From Gluconacetobacter tumulicola (GTDB lineage Bacteria; Pseudomonadota; Alphaproteobacteria; Acetobacterales; Acetobacteraceae): a DNA stretch of 64,000 nt. Positions 36,359 to 44,551 of the stretch are shown piece after piece. The notes beneath the pieces are model-generated. The model was not told the DNA's origin. It saw only the letters and a list, made by a program, of their open reading frames with translations, and made no database searches. The position numbers and the translations under genes are program-made. Within the stretch, counting starts at the first letter, position 1, and each line of letters begins with the position of its first letter. Location: contig NZ_JABEQL010000003.1 of the NCBI RefSeq assembly GCF_014174215.1, positions 1 through 64,000 of the forward strand. Direction: 5' to 3'.

Positions 36359-37093
36359 TCAGGCGGCTGGCAGATCCACCGCCGCATAGCCCACACGATC
36401 CGGCGCGCCGGCGGCGAAATACCAGGACGGCGCACCGGCCGGATCGGCCGGCAGGCCGATGAGCGATGAGCTGCATGTGCCGAATCCCGCGCGCGGCGGA
36501 ATGTTCAGTTCGCTGCCGGCGGGCAGCGAACGGTCGGACATCAGGCGCGTCCAACTGGTCCAGTCCGGTGGCACCGGGCGCCCGGCCTCGCGGAAGCGCG
36601 GCAGGTGCCGTCCGATCCGGGGAATGGACATGTCGTCGGGCTCGGTCGTGGCGGCCATGTGGGTGCCCGGTTCCAGCGCCCTGACCTCCGGCGTGGCATA
36701 GCCGAGGCCGGAGATGAAATAGGCATCGTTGCGATCGGCAACCACCATGTTGAACGACCGCCACGCGCCGGCATCCAGATTGCCGATCGCCCGCGCGGCC
36801 TCGGCGGCCGTGGCGTGTTCCAGCGCAAGCAGGGGCAGTTCGCCGCGCGAACGCTTGCCCGGCGCCGGCCCCAGGCTGCCCACGCGATTCATCACGCCGG
36901 CAACGACGCCCGAATCATTCAGGGCCAGCCACGACCCGCCGGCCAGCCTGTCCCGCCCCCCGACCACCGCGGGGCGATCCGGCCAATGGCGGCCGGGTGC
37001 GTCCCACAAGCGGTCCAGCCGTTCGTCACGGTTGGCGCCGAACAGCAGAGGCCAGGCGGAACCGGGGGAAAAGGACAGGACGATCGTACACAT
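36359..37093 (-). CDS. NRDE (TANGO2-like) family protein
   Basis: 244 residues of the NRDE/TANGO2 family, an Ntn-hydrolase-like fold implicated in haem or lipid handling in eukaryotes; bacterial function is unclear. The start MCTIVLSF gives the conserved Cys2 that would be the nucleophile after Met removal. The name-giving NRDE motif is at GANRDERLDR, followed by GGRDRLAGGSWLALNDSGVVAGVMNR. It sits between purB and purC on the same strand, 25 bases after purB. Confidence 0.88.
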   Translation of the reverse strand: MCTIVLSFSPGSAWPLLFGANRDERLDRLWDAPGRHWPDRPAVVGGRDRLAGGSWLALNDSGVVAGVMNRVGSLGPAPGKRSRGELPLLALEHATAAEAARAIGNLDAGAWRSFNMVVADRNDAYFISGLGYATPEVRALEPGTHMAATTEPDDMSIPRIGRHLPRFREAGRPVPPDWTSWTRLMSDRSLPAGSELNIPPRAGFGTCSSSLIGLPADPAGAPSWYFAAGAPDRVGYAAVDLPAA

Positions 37094-37118
37094 TCGGGTC
37101 TCTGCCTCCTCCCGAACC

Positions 37119-38471
37119 TCAGCCGCGCGCCGGGCCGGCTTCGCCGAAGACGCGGGTAAAGCTGTGATCCAGCGCGCCCAGATGGGCATCGCTGTTCATC
37201 GCCGCATCCAGCACCTCGGCCGGCACGCGGCCCGCCACCTCGGGGTCGGCGTCCAGATTCTCGCGGAAGGTGCGGCCATCCGGCTCGCCCAGCCGGGTCC
37301 AGGTCGCCATGGCGTTGCGCTGGACGATCCGGTACGCGTCCTCGCGCAGGATGCCCGCGCGTGCCAGAGCCAGCAGAACCTCGCCGGAATGCACGACCCC
37401 GCCCAGGCTCTCCAGGTTGGCCAGCATGCGGTCCGGATAGACCACCAGCTTGTCCATCATGCCGGCCAGACGGGCCAGCGCGAAATCCAGCCCGATCGTG
37501 CCGTCGGGGCAGATATTCCGCTCGACCGACGAATGGCTGATGTCGCGCTCGTGCCACAGCGCCACATTCTCCAGCGCCGGGATGACATGGGCGCGCACCA
37601 GCCGCGCCAGGCCGGTCAGGTTTTCCGACAGCACCGGGTTGCGCTTGTGCGGCATCGCCGACGAGCCCTTCTGGCCCGGGTGGAAGAATTCCTCGGCCTC
37701 CCGCACTTCGGAGCGCTGCAGATGACGCACTTCGACCGCCAGGCGTTCGATGCCGCTGGCGATGACTGCGAGCGTGCAGAAATAGGCGGCATGGCGGTCG
37801 CGGGGGATCACCTGGGTCGAAACGCCCTCGGGCTCCAGCCCCAGCTTCTCGGCCACGAAGGTCTCGACGCGCGGATCGACATGCGCATAGGTGCCCACGG
37901 CGCCCGAAATGGCGCAGGTGGCGATTTCGGCGCGGGCGCGCACCAGCCGCTCGCGATTGCGGGCGAATTCGGCGTAATGGCCCGCCAGCTTCAGGCCGAA
38001 CGAGGTCGGCTCGGCATGGATCGCGTGGCTGCGCCCGATGGTCAGCGTATATTTATGCTCGAACGCCCGGCGCTTCAGCGCCTCCAGCACGGCGTCCAGA
38101 TCCGCCAGCAGCATGTCGGTCGCCTGGACCAGTTGCACCGACAGGCAGGTATCCAGCACGTCCGACGACGTCATGCCCAGATGCACGAAGCGGCTTTCCG
38201 GGCCGATCTTTTCGGCCAGCCAGGTCAGGAAGGCGATGACGTCGTGGCGCGTTTCGGCCTCGATCTCGTCGATACGGTCCAGATCGGCCTGCGAGAACGC
38301 GGCCATCGCGGCGTCGCCCTTCTCGCGCACCACGCGCGCGGCCTCGGCCGGCACGCCGCCGTACTGCGCCATGGCCTCGCATGCCAAAGCCTCGATTTCG
38401 AACCAGATCCGATACCGGTTCTCGGGGGCCCAAATGGCGGCCATGGCGGGACGGGTATAACGCGGGACCAT
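37119..38471 (-). CDS. purB: Adenylosuccinate lyase
   Basis: Fumarase-superfamily lyase acting twice in purine synthesis (SAICAR to AICAR, adenylosuccinate to AMP). The 450 residues begin MVPRYTRPAM, with HLGMTSSDVLDT, the general-acid His149 in GRSHAIHAEP and the signature loop GSSAMPHKRNP at 269-279. Length and order of motifs are normal. Confidence 0.97.
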   Translation of the reverse strand: MVPRYTRPAMAAIWAPENRYRIWFEIEALACEAMAQYGGVPAEAARVVREKGDAAMAAFSQADLDRIDEIEAETRHDVIAFLTWLAEKIGPESRFVHLGMTSSDVLDTCLSVQLVQATDMLLADLDAVLEALKRRAFEHKYTLTIGRSHAIHAEPTSFGLKLAGHYAEFARNRERLVRARAEIATCAISGAVGTYAHVDPRVETFVAEKLGLEPEGVSTQVIPRDRHAAYFCTLAVIASGIERLAVEVRHLQRSEVREAEEFFHPGQKGSSAMPHKRNPVLSENLTGLARLVRAHVIPALENVALWHERDISHSSVERNICPDGTIGLDFALARLAGMMDKLVVYPDRMLANLESLGGVVHSGEVLLALARAGILREDAYRIVQRNAMATWTRLGEPDGRTFRENLDADPEVAGRVPAEVLDAAMNSDAHLGALDHSFTRVFGEAGPARG

Positions 38472-38707
38472 CGTGCTCGGCTTTCTCTCTTCGACCAGAT
38501 GCTGTTCGGCAGCATCGTCACGTCATGCGGCAATCCCGGGCAAGGACGATCTGCCCGGGGGACGGGGCTGCCCCTTTAGCCGATTTCCCGCGCCGCGTCT
38601 TCCTTCGAAAGCGGGTGCCTCTTGCCCGGTTGCGGCGGGAATGATCAACATCGCGCGGCGTCGGCCGACGAGACGGGCCGACGGACATTTCCAGCGGGAG
38701 CGCGACC

Positions 38708-39298
38708 ATCCTCACCCTATCCGCCCTGGCCTCGCTTCTGCAGGTCATTCTGATCGATCTGACTCTGGCCGGCGACAATGCCGTGGTGATCGGCCTGGCC
38801 GTGCGCGGCCTGCCCCACCCCCTGCGGGGGCGGGCCATCCTGGCCGGCGTCGCGGCGGCGGCGCTGATTCGCGTCGGCCTGGCGATCGTCGCCGTCCAGT
38901 TGCTGGCCATCATTGGCCTGACCCTGGCCGGCGGCATTCTCCTGCTATGGGTCTGCTGGCGCATGTTCCGCGAACTGCGCCACCAGGAGGAACCCGCGCC
39001 ATCCGACACCGTCCCGCCCGGCGCATTGCGCACCGCCATCATCCGCATCATCGTCGCCGACCTGTCGATGAGCCTGGATAACGTGCTGGCCGTGGCCGGG
39101 GCGGCGGGCAAGCATCTCTGGGTGCTGATCACCGGGCTGGCGGTTTCGGTGCTGATGATGGCCGTCGCGGCCTCGCTGATCGCGCGGCTGCTGGAACGGT
39201 TCCGGTGGATCGCCTGGGTCGGGTTGCTGATCGTGCTGGCCGTGGCGATCGAACTGATCGTCAAGGGCGGCGGCGAAATCTGGCATGTCGTGTCATGA
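38708..39298 (+). CDS. TerC/YjbE family integral membrane protein with non-canonical start
   Basis: About 196 residues, probably a metal (manganese-type) exporter or tellurite-resistance-like TerC protein. The first helix holds LLQVILIDLTLAGDNAVVIGLA with the paired Asp/Asn of the family, mirrored by RIIVADLSMSLDNVLAVAGAA in the second half; seven hydrophobic segments in all. The reading frame must begin before the GTG at 38783, which lies inside the first conserved motif, yet no ATG, GTG or TTG occurs in frame back to the stop at 38642. The best site is ATC at 38708, with GGGAG seven bases ahead; CTG at 38726 is an alternative. Confidence 0.8.
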   Translation: MLTLSALASLLQVILIDLTLAGDNAVVIGLAVRGLPHPLRGRAILAGVAAAALIRVGLAIVAVQLLAIIGLTLAGGILLLWVCWRMFRELRHQEEPAPSDTVPPGALRTAIIRIIVADLSMSLDNVLAVAGAAGKHLWVLITGLAVSVLMMAVAASLIARLLERFRWIAWVGLLIVLAVAIELIVKGGGEIWHVVS

Positions 39299-39328
39299 TG
39301 GCGCGCCCCGCCCGTCGCGCCTGCTGAC

Positions 39329-41350
39329 ATGAGGCCCGCCATGCCGCCATTCGCCATTTCGACTGCCCCGCGTCGCCTCCCGTCGCGCCCCAGGGGACAT
39401 AGGGTGGGAATGGCGGCGCTGGCGGCCCTTTTGGGCCTGGCATTTCCCGCTGCCGCCCGCGATATCGCCAGTGATATCAACGCGGCGCCGACATTGTCTC
39501 CGGCCTCGGGCGACGTGGCGGCGCGGGTCGAGACCTATCTGCGGCTGCTTTCCCCCGAAGGCGGCAGTATCGACGAATATCTGACCTTCCTCGACCGGCA
39601 ACCGTCCTGGCCGCGCCGTCCGGTCATGCTGGCGCGCGTCCAGACGCTGATGGTCCAGGCGCCGGCGCATGACAGCGGGCTGGCCCGGGCCTGCACCACG
39701 CTTTCGCTGACGTCCGCCCCCGCCCTGCTGGCCTGTGCCCACCTGCCCGCCCCACCGCCCGGCCTGGTGGACCGTGCCCGGCAGGCCTGGATCGCGGGGA
39801 TAGACCGGGCAGCAGATGAGGAGCCCTTCCTCGCGGTCTTCGGTGCCGCCCTGACGGCAGACGACCAGTGGCGGCGGTTCAACCGCCAGGAACTGGACGG
39901 CCATCCGGACGCCGCCCGCAGGCAGGCCGGGCGATTGCCGTCCCCGCGCCGGGCCCTGGCACTCGCCCGGCTGGCCCTGCGGACGGCGCGGCCGGATTCC
40001 GGACCGGGTGCCGGAGCGTCCGCGCTGGCGACGGTTCCGCCCGCCCTGGCCGATGATCCGGTGCTGGTGCTGGACCGGCTGCGCTGGCTGCGGCGGACCG
40101 GCCAGGTTGACGAAGCCGCGTCACTCTGGCCGCAATCGGGCCTCGCGGCCGAACGGCGCCTGCCCCTGCCCGCCTTCTGGAGCGAGCGGGACACGCTGGC
40201 CCACGACATGCTCCTGGCCGGCCGGGACCAGGAAGCGCTGGCCCTGGCGGTCCCGACCGGCGACATGAGCCCGGCCGCCCGCAATGATGCCGATTTCCTG
40301 GCCGGCTGGGTCCTGCTGCGCCGCCTGCATGATCCCAGGCAGGCGGCCGACCGCTTCCGGTCGCTCTGCGCCTCCCGCTCGCTGATCACGCGCAGCCGTG
40401 GCCTGTACTGGACCGGCCGCGCGCTGGAGGAAGCAGGCGACAACCCGGGGGCCCGCAGGGAATGGGAACAGGCCGCCGCCATGCCCGGAACCTTCTACGG
40501 CCAGATGGCGCTGTCGCGGCTGGACGGAGACGCGGCCAGCCCCCTGCTGTTTCCCGAACGGTCCGGCGCGCTGGTCCGCGCCCGGCTGGGCAGCGTGCCC
40601 ATGCCGGCCTGGAGCAACGAGGACATGAGCCGCTTCGAGGCCAGCGACCTGGTCCAGGCGGCCCGGCTGCTGGCGGCCCGGGGCGATCTGCCCCATGCGC
40701 GTGATTTCGTGCTGTTGCAGGATACGCGTTGGGACAATGCGGCCGGCCATGCCCTCGCCGCGATGCTCGCCGTGCGGCTGGGCATGCCCGACGTGGCGGT
40801 GGCGATCACCCGCCGCGCGGGCCGCGATGGTATCGCCCTGCTGCCGCTGGGCTGGCCCAGGCCGTTCCCGGCCATCGAACAGGGATTGCCCACGGGCTTC
40901 GTCATGGCCGTGATCCGGCAGGAAAGCAGCTTCGATCCCGGCATTGTCAGCCCGGCCGGCGCCTATGGCCTGATGCAGCTTCTGCCGGCGGCGGCGCGCG
41001 ACGTCTCGCGCTGGGCCGGGCTTGCGACCGGCACGCTGACCGGCGCCAGCCTGACCGATCCGACGCTGAACATGCGAATCGGCACGGCCTATCTGTCACG
41101 GCTGATGCGCAAGTTCGACGGGGCGATTCCCTATGTGTTGGCGGCCTATAATGCCGGGCCGCACCGGGCCGACGAATGGCTGGCCTCGGTCGGCGATCCG
41201 GCGCATGCCGATCCCACGCCCACGGCGATGCTCGACTGGATCGAGAGCATTCCGTTTGCCGAAACCCGAAGCTATATCCAGCGCGTGGAGGAAAACCTGG
41301 CCATTTACCAGGCTCTGGCCTCCGAATCCCGATCGGAGGCGCCCCCATGA
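39329..41350 (+). CDS. slt: Soluble lytic murein transglycosylase (Slt70-like)
   Basis: Periplasmic enzyme that cleaves peptidoglycan to 1,6-anhydro-muropeptides. The 673 residues have a basic N-terminus then a signal segment (MAALAALLGLAFPAAARD, cleavage near 45), a long helical superhelix with many Ala/Leu/Arg repeats, and a C-terminal GH23 domain. There the catalytic Glu532 lies in VIRQESSFDPGIVSPAGA, followed by YGLMQLLPA and LAAYNAGPHRADEW. ATG at 39341 is a possible alternative start (GAGG ahead). The stop overlaps pgpA (ATGA). Confidence 0.93.
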   Translation: MRPAMPPFAISTAPRRLPSRPRGHRVGMAALAALLGLAFPAAARDIASDINAAPTLSPASGDVAARVETYLRLLSPEGGSIDEYLTFLDRQPSWPRRPVMLARVQTLMVQAPAHDSGLARACTTLSLTSAPALLACAHLPAPPPGLVDRARQAWIAGIDRAADEEPFLAVFGAALTADDQWRRFNRQELDGHPDAARRQAGRLPSPRRALALARLALRTARPDSGPGAGASALATVPPALADDPVLVLDRLRWLRRTGQVDEAASLWPQSGLAAERRLPLPAFWSERDTLAHDMLLAGRDQEALALAVPTGDMSPAARNDADFLAGWVLLRRLHDPRQAADRFRSLCASRSLITRSRGLYWTGRALEEAGDNPGARREWEQAAAMPGTFYGQMALSRLDGDAASPLLFPERSGALVRARLGSVPMPAWSNEDMSRFEASDLVQAARLLAARGDLPHARDFVLLQDTRWDNAAGHALAAMLAVRLGMPDVAVAITRRAGRDGIALLPLGWPRPFPAIEQGLPTGFVMAVIRQESSFDPGIVSPAGAYGLMQLLPAAARDVSRWAGLATGTLTGASLTDPTLNMRIGTAYLSRLMRKFDGAIPYVLAAYNAGPHRADEWLASVGDPAHADPTPTAMLDWIESIPFAETRSYIQRVEENLAIYQALASESRSEAPP

Positions 41351-41826
41351 ATCCTGCCCGCCTTGTCGCCAGCTTCGGCGGATGCGGTTTTTCTCCCGTC
41401 GCTCCCGGAACGGTCGGGTCGCTGGCGGCTCTCGTCTGCGGCCTGCTGTTCCTGCCCCACCCTCTTGTCCTGGCTGTTGCGATCCTGCTGTGCTGTGTCG
41501 TCGGATATGCGGCCACGGCACGGGTCAGCGACGGCGATGACCATCAGTGGATCGTGATCGACGAGGTCGCGGGCATGTGGATCGCCATGTTTCCCCTGAC
41601 GTTCGGCCCCATGCAGGTGGACCCGCTCTGGCCCGATCGGCTCGGCATCCTGTGGCTGCTGCTGGCGTTCGCACTGTTCAGGCTGCTCGATATCACCAAG
41701 CCCGGCCCCGTCGGCTGGTTCGACCGGCGGCATGACGCGGTGGGCATCATGGGCGACGACATCGTTGCAGGGCTGATCGCGGCGATCATCCTGGCCGGCG
41801 CGCGGATGCTGATCCTCCTGGCCTGA
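41347..41826 (+). CDS. pgpA: Phosphatidylglycerophosphatase A
   Basis: Membrane phosphatase that converts phosphatidylglycerol phosphate to phosphatidylglycerol. The 159 residues carry SFGGCGFSPVAPGTVGSLAA, IVIDEVAGMWIAM and DITKPGPVGWFDRRHDAVGIMGDDIVAG, all PgpA signatures with clustered acidic metal ligands, plus four hydrophobic segments. Start at 41347 is coupled to slt. Confidence 0.95.
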   Translation: MNPARLVASFGGCGFSPVAPGTVGSLAALVCGLLFLPHPLVLAVAILLCCVVGYAATARVSDGDDHQWIVIDEVAGMWIAMFPLTFGPMQVDPLWPDRLGILWLLLAFALFRLLDITKPGPVGWFDRRHDAVGIMGDDIVAGLIAAIILAGARMLILLA

Positions 41827-41844
41827 ACGCATAGCGGGGTACCC

Positions 41845-42360
41845 ATGACGTCCATGCTGAACGAACCGATACTGGCCCGCGCGGCCGAGATACTGGGGCG
41901 GATGCGCGATGCGGGATTGCGCGCCGTCACCGCCGAAAGCTGCACCGGCGGCCTGGTCGCCGCCGCGCTGACACACCACGCCGGATCATCCGACATGGTC
42001 GAGGGCGGGTTCGTCACCTATTCGAACGCGATGAAGACCGCGCTGCTGGGCGTTCCGCCCGCATTGCTGGCCCATCACGGCGCGGTCAGCGCCGAAGTCG
42101 CGGCCTCCATGGCACGGGGCGCGCTGGCCCATGCGCCGGACGCCGACCTCGCAGTCGCCATTACCGGCATAGCCGGTCCCGGCGGCGGCTCGGCGGAAAA
42201 ACCGGTCGGGCTGGTCTGGTTCGGTGCCATACGGCGCGACGGCGAAGGCAGCACGATATCGCGCCAGTTCGCAGGCGACCGGGAAGCCGTCCGCAGTCAG
42301 GCGGTCGCGCAGGCACTCGATCTGCTGGCCGATCTGACGGATGCCCACATGCACATCTGA
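41845..42360 (+). CDS. pncC: CinA-family nicotinamide-nucleotide amidohydrolase (PncC)
   Basis: Hydrolyses nicotinamide mononucleotide to nicotinate mononucleotide for NAD recycling. The 171 residues correspond to the stand-alone C-terminal CinA domain: VTAESCTGGLVAAALT, VEGGFVTYSNAMKTALLGV, and AITGIAGPGGGSAEKPVGLVW. No N-terminal CinA domain is present. It follows pgpA by 18 bases on the same strand. Confidence 0.93.
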   Translation: MTSMLNEPILARAAEILGRMRDAGLRAVTAESCTGGLVAAALTHHAGSSDMVEGGFVTYSNAMKTALLGVPPALLAHHGAVSAEVAASMARGALAHAPDADLAVAITGIAGPGGGSAEKPVGLVWFGAIRRDGEGSTISRQFAGDREAVRSQAVAQALDLLADLTDAHMHI

Positions 42361-42368
42361 CTGAAACC

Positions 42369-42393
42369 GTGCGCCGGCGCAGATCCGGCGCAC
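42369..42393. terminator. Strong hairpin between convergent pncC and the His-rich gene
   Basis: GTGCGCCGG (42369-42377) and CCGGCGCAC (42385-42393) form a perfect 9-base stem with a 7-base loop, 8 bases after the pncC stop. AAAC on the left and GTTT on the right give short T-rich tails in both directions, so it may serve as a bidirectional terminator. Confidence 0.5.
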
Positions 42394-42484
42394 GTTTCCA
42401 GCCAGTCCCCTCTCCCACCCGGCTATAACGGCTGGGCCGGACCTGTGGCTGTCCGGGATGAACGGGTTACCGGGATTATCGAGC

Positions 42485-42841
42485 TTACTGGGGCGAGCTT
42501 TCCGGCATTGAGGGGGCCGGAGGCATCGGCGGCGCGACGGCGCCGGTTCCGGACGGGACTGTCGCGGTGGGCTCGGTGGGCGTCGACATCATGGGGGTCG
42601 ACATCATGGGGGCGGCCGGCATGCTGCCCGGCGGAACCGACGCCTCAGGGGCCGGCGGGGTGCCGGCGCGGGCATTGGCGAGGCTCTTGGCATTCAGGTC
42701 TTCGGTCGTGGGCGAGCCCATGACCGCTTCCTGGTGGTGATGGTCTTTATGGTGATGATGATGGTGATGGGGTTCCGCGAGGGCCGGTGTGCCGGCGACC
42801 AGGGCCGTGGCGACAATCATCGGACCGAAAGACAATTTCAT
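42485..42841 (-). CDS. His-rich, Pro-rich exported protein of unknown function
   Basis: 118 residues. A signal peptide (MKLSFGPMIVATALVAGTPALA, cleavage near 22) exposes EPHHHHHHHKDHHHQE at the mature N-terminus. The rest is low-complexity, rich in Pro, Ala, Met and Thr, including a direct MMSTPMMSTPT repeat. The His cluster suggests binding of nickel, zinc or cobalt, as in periplasmic metal scavengers, but no domain is recognised. Start at 42841 is preferred over the longer frame because it begins the signal peptide. Confidence 0.65.
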   Translation of the reverse strand: MKLSFGPMIVATALVAGTPALAEPHHHHHHHKDHHHQEAVMGSPTTEDLNAKSLANARAGTPPAPEASVPPGSMPAAPMMSTPMMSTPTEPTATVPSGTGAVAPPMPPAPSMPESSPQ

Positions 42842-42940
42842 CACGATCGTTCCTCCAAAGGCTGGAACGCGCCCATATTCGGGCACGCGGCATCATGACG
42901 GCCCAGGGCCATCATTCGCCTGACGGAACGCCAACGCTCC

Positions 42941-43435
42941 TCAGGCGCCTCCGGTTCCGGCCGGCTGCGCATTGGTGGGCTGCGCCAATGTCTTGTCGGT
43001 CACGGGGGCCCCATAGATATCGCGCGCGCGCCGGATGAAGGCGGAGACCATCAGCCGGACCGCCTCGTTGAACACCACCCCGATCGCGGCCTGGAGCAGA
43101 CGCGAACGGAACTCGAAATCGACGAAGAAATCGACCTGGCAGCCCCGCGCATCCGGCATGAAGGTCCAGACATTGTTCAGGTACCGAAACGGCCCTTTTT
43201 CGTAGCGGACGCGAATGCGTGTCGGGTGCTCCAGGTCCACCCGGCTGGTAAAGGTCTCGCGAAACGGGCCGAAGCCGATCGTCAGGTCCGCCACCAGTTC
43301 GGTCGCGGTGCGGGTGCGCACGCGGGCTGCGGCGCACCAGGGCAGGAACTGCGGATATTTGTCGACATCGGCCACAAGGTCGAACAATTGCTCCGGCGCG
43401 TAGGCAATCAGGCGACGTTCCGCATGCGTCGGCAT
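42941..43435 (-). CDS. RatA/Coq10-like START-domain protein
   Basis: 164 residues of the polyketide-cyclase/START fold. The pattern PEQLFDLVADVDKYPQFLPWCAAARV and the C-terminal GCQVDFFVDFEFRSRLLQAAIGVVFNEAVRLM match the RatA/Coq10 group. In mitochondria Coq10 binds ubiquinone and supports respiration; the E. coli RatA ribosome-toxin label does not imply toxin-antitoxin function here. Start overlaps the lipA stop by one base (TGATG), giving a coupled lipA-ratA pair typical of Alphaproteobacteria. Confidence 0.9.
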   Translation of the reverse strand: MPTHAERRLIAYAPEQLFDLVADVDKYPQFLPWCAAARVRTRTATELVADLTIGFGPFRETFTSRVDLEHPTRIRVRYEKGPFRYLNNVWTFMPDARGCQVDFFVDFEFRSRLLQAAIGVVFNEAVRLMVSAFIRRARDIYGAPVTDKTLAQPTNAQPAGTGGA

Positions 43436-44424
43436 CAGGCGCGCTCCGCCCCGCTCCGCCCCGCCACCAGCTTCGCCTCGCGCGCGGCGCGCAGTTCGGC
43501 GAAGTCGGAATCGGCATGGTAGGACGAACGGGTCAGCGGCGAGGCGCTGACCTGCAGGAAGCCCTTGGCCCGCGCCATCGCCGCATAATCGGCGAATTCG
43601 TCCGGGGTGACGAAATGCTTCACCGGCGCATGCTTCACCGTCGGCTGCAGATACTGGCCCAGCGTGATGAAATCGACATCCGCCACCCGCAGGTCATCCA
43701 TCACCTGCAGGATCTCGGGCCTCTCCTCGCCCAGCCCGACCATCAGGCCGGATTTGGTGAAGATCGACGGATCATGGCGCTTCACGTCATCCAGCAGCCG
43801 CAGGGACTGATAATAGCGCGCACCGGGGCGGATGGAGGTGTACAGCCGCGGCACGGTTTCCAGATTGTGGTTGAACACGTCGGGGCGCGCCGCCACCACC
43901 ACTTCCAGCGAAGCGGGCTTGCGCAGGAAATCGGGGGTCAGGATCTCGATCGTGGTGGTGGGCGACGCCGCGCGCACCGCGCCGATGACGCGGGCGAAAT
44001 GCGTGGCCCCGCCATCGGGCAGGTCATCGCGATCGACCGAGGTGATGACGACATGGCGCAGACCAAGCTTGGCCACGGCCTCGCCCACGCGCTCGGGCTC
44101 GCCGTCATCCAGCGGGTTGGGCATGCCGGTGGTGACATTGCAGAAGGAACAGGCGCGGGTGCAGATCTCGCCCATGATCATCATGGTGGCATGACGCTGC
44201 GACCAGCACTCGCCGATATTCGGGCAGGCCGCTTCCTCGCACACCGTCACCAGCTTCTGCTCGCGCATCAGGGCACGGGTCTCGTGATAGACGGGGTGAT
44301 TCGGCGCCTTGACGCGGATCCACTCCGGCTTGCGGGCGATGGGATTGTCCGGGCGATGCGCCTTCTCGGGATGGCGGAGCAGCGCACCGCCTTTTCTGTG
44401 GTCGATCACCAGACGCGTGGACAT
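43435..44424 (-). CDS. lipA: Lipoyl synthase
   Basis: Radical-SAM enzyme that inserts two sulfurs into octanoyl groups on lipoyl domains. The 329 residues show both cluster motifs: the auxiliary CxxxxCxxxxxC at Cys62, Cys67, Cys73, and the radical-SAM CxxxCxxC at Cys88, Cys92, Cys95. A C-terminal [10 protein letters not shown] carries the Ser that ligates the auxiliary cluster. It lies 127 bases downstream of lpd, so lipoate supply is linked to the complex that uses it. The start at 44424 follows an earlier in-frame codon that is not needed. Confidence 0.96.
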   Translation of the reverse strand: MSTRLVIDHRKGGALLRHPEKAHRPDNPIARKPEWIRVKAPNHPVYHETRALMREQKLVTVCEEAACPNIGECWSQRHATMMIMGEICTRACSFCNVTTGMPNPLDDGEPERVGEAVAKLGLRHVVITSVDRDDLPDGGATHFARVIGAVRAASPTTTIEILTPDFLRKPASLEVVVAARPDVFNHNLETVPRLYTSIRPGARYYQSLRLLDDVKRHDPSIFTKSGLMVGLGEERPEILQVMDDLRVADVDFITLGQYLQPTVKHAPVKHFVTPDEFADYAAMARAKGFLQVSASPLTRSSYHADSDFAELRAAREAKLVAGRSGAERA

Positions 44425-44551
44425 ACGGCAGAACCCATAAAGCAAACGGACAGCCAGAAGTGGAACGTCGCGGGGGGCGCGTCAAGCAAACATCCCCCCT
44501 GCCCGCGCACCCGCGATCAAAAGCTCAGGAGCTGCCTCCCGGCCTCTCCAT

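Noticed and set aside
38472-38707. Manganese (yybP-ykoY) riboswitch upstream of the TerC/YjbE gene
   Set aside because: Such riboswitches precede some yjbE-type genes, but I could not find the conserved GGGGAGUA and ACAUACG-like core here.
42941-43435. RatA as part of a toxin-antitoxin pair
   Set aside because: The gene next to it is lipA, no RatB-like gene is present and the sequence fits the Coq10/START lipid-binding role equally or better.
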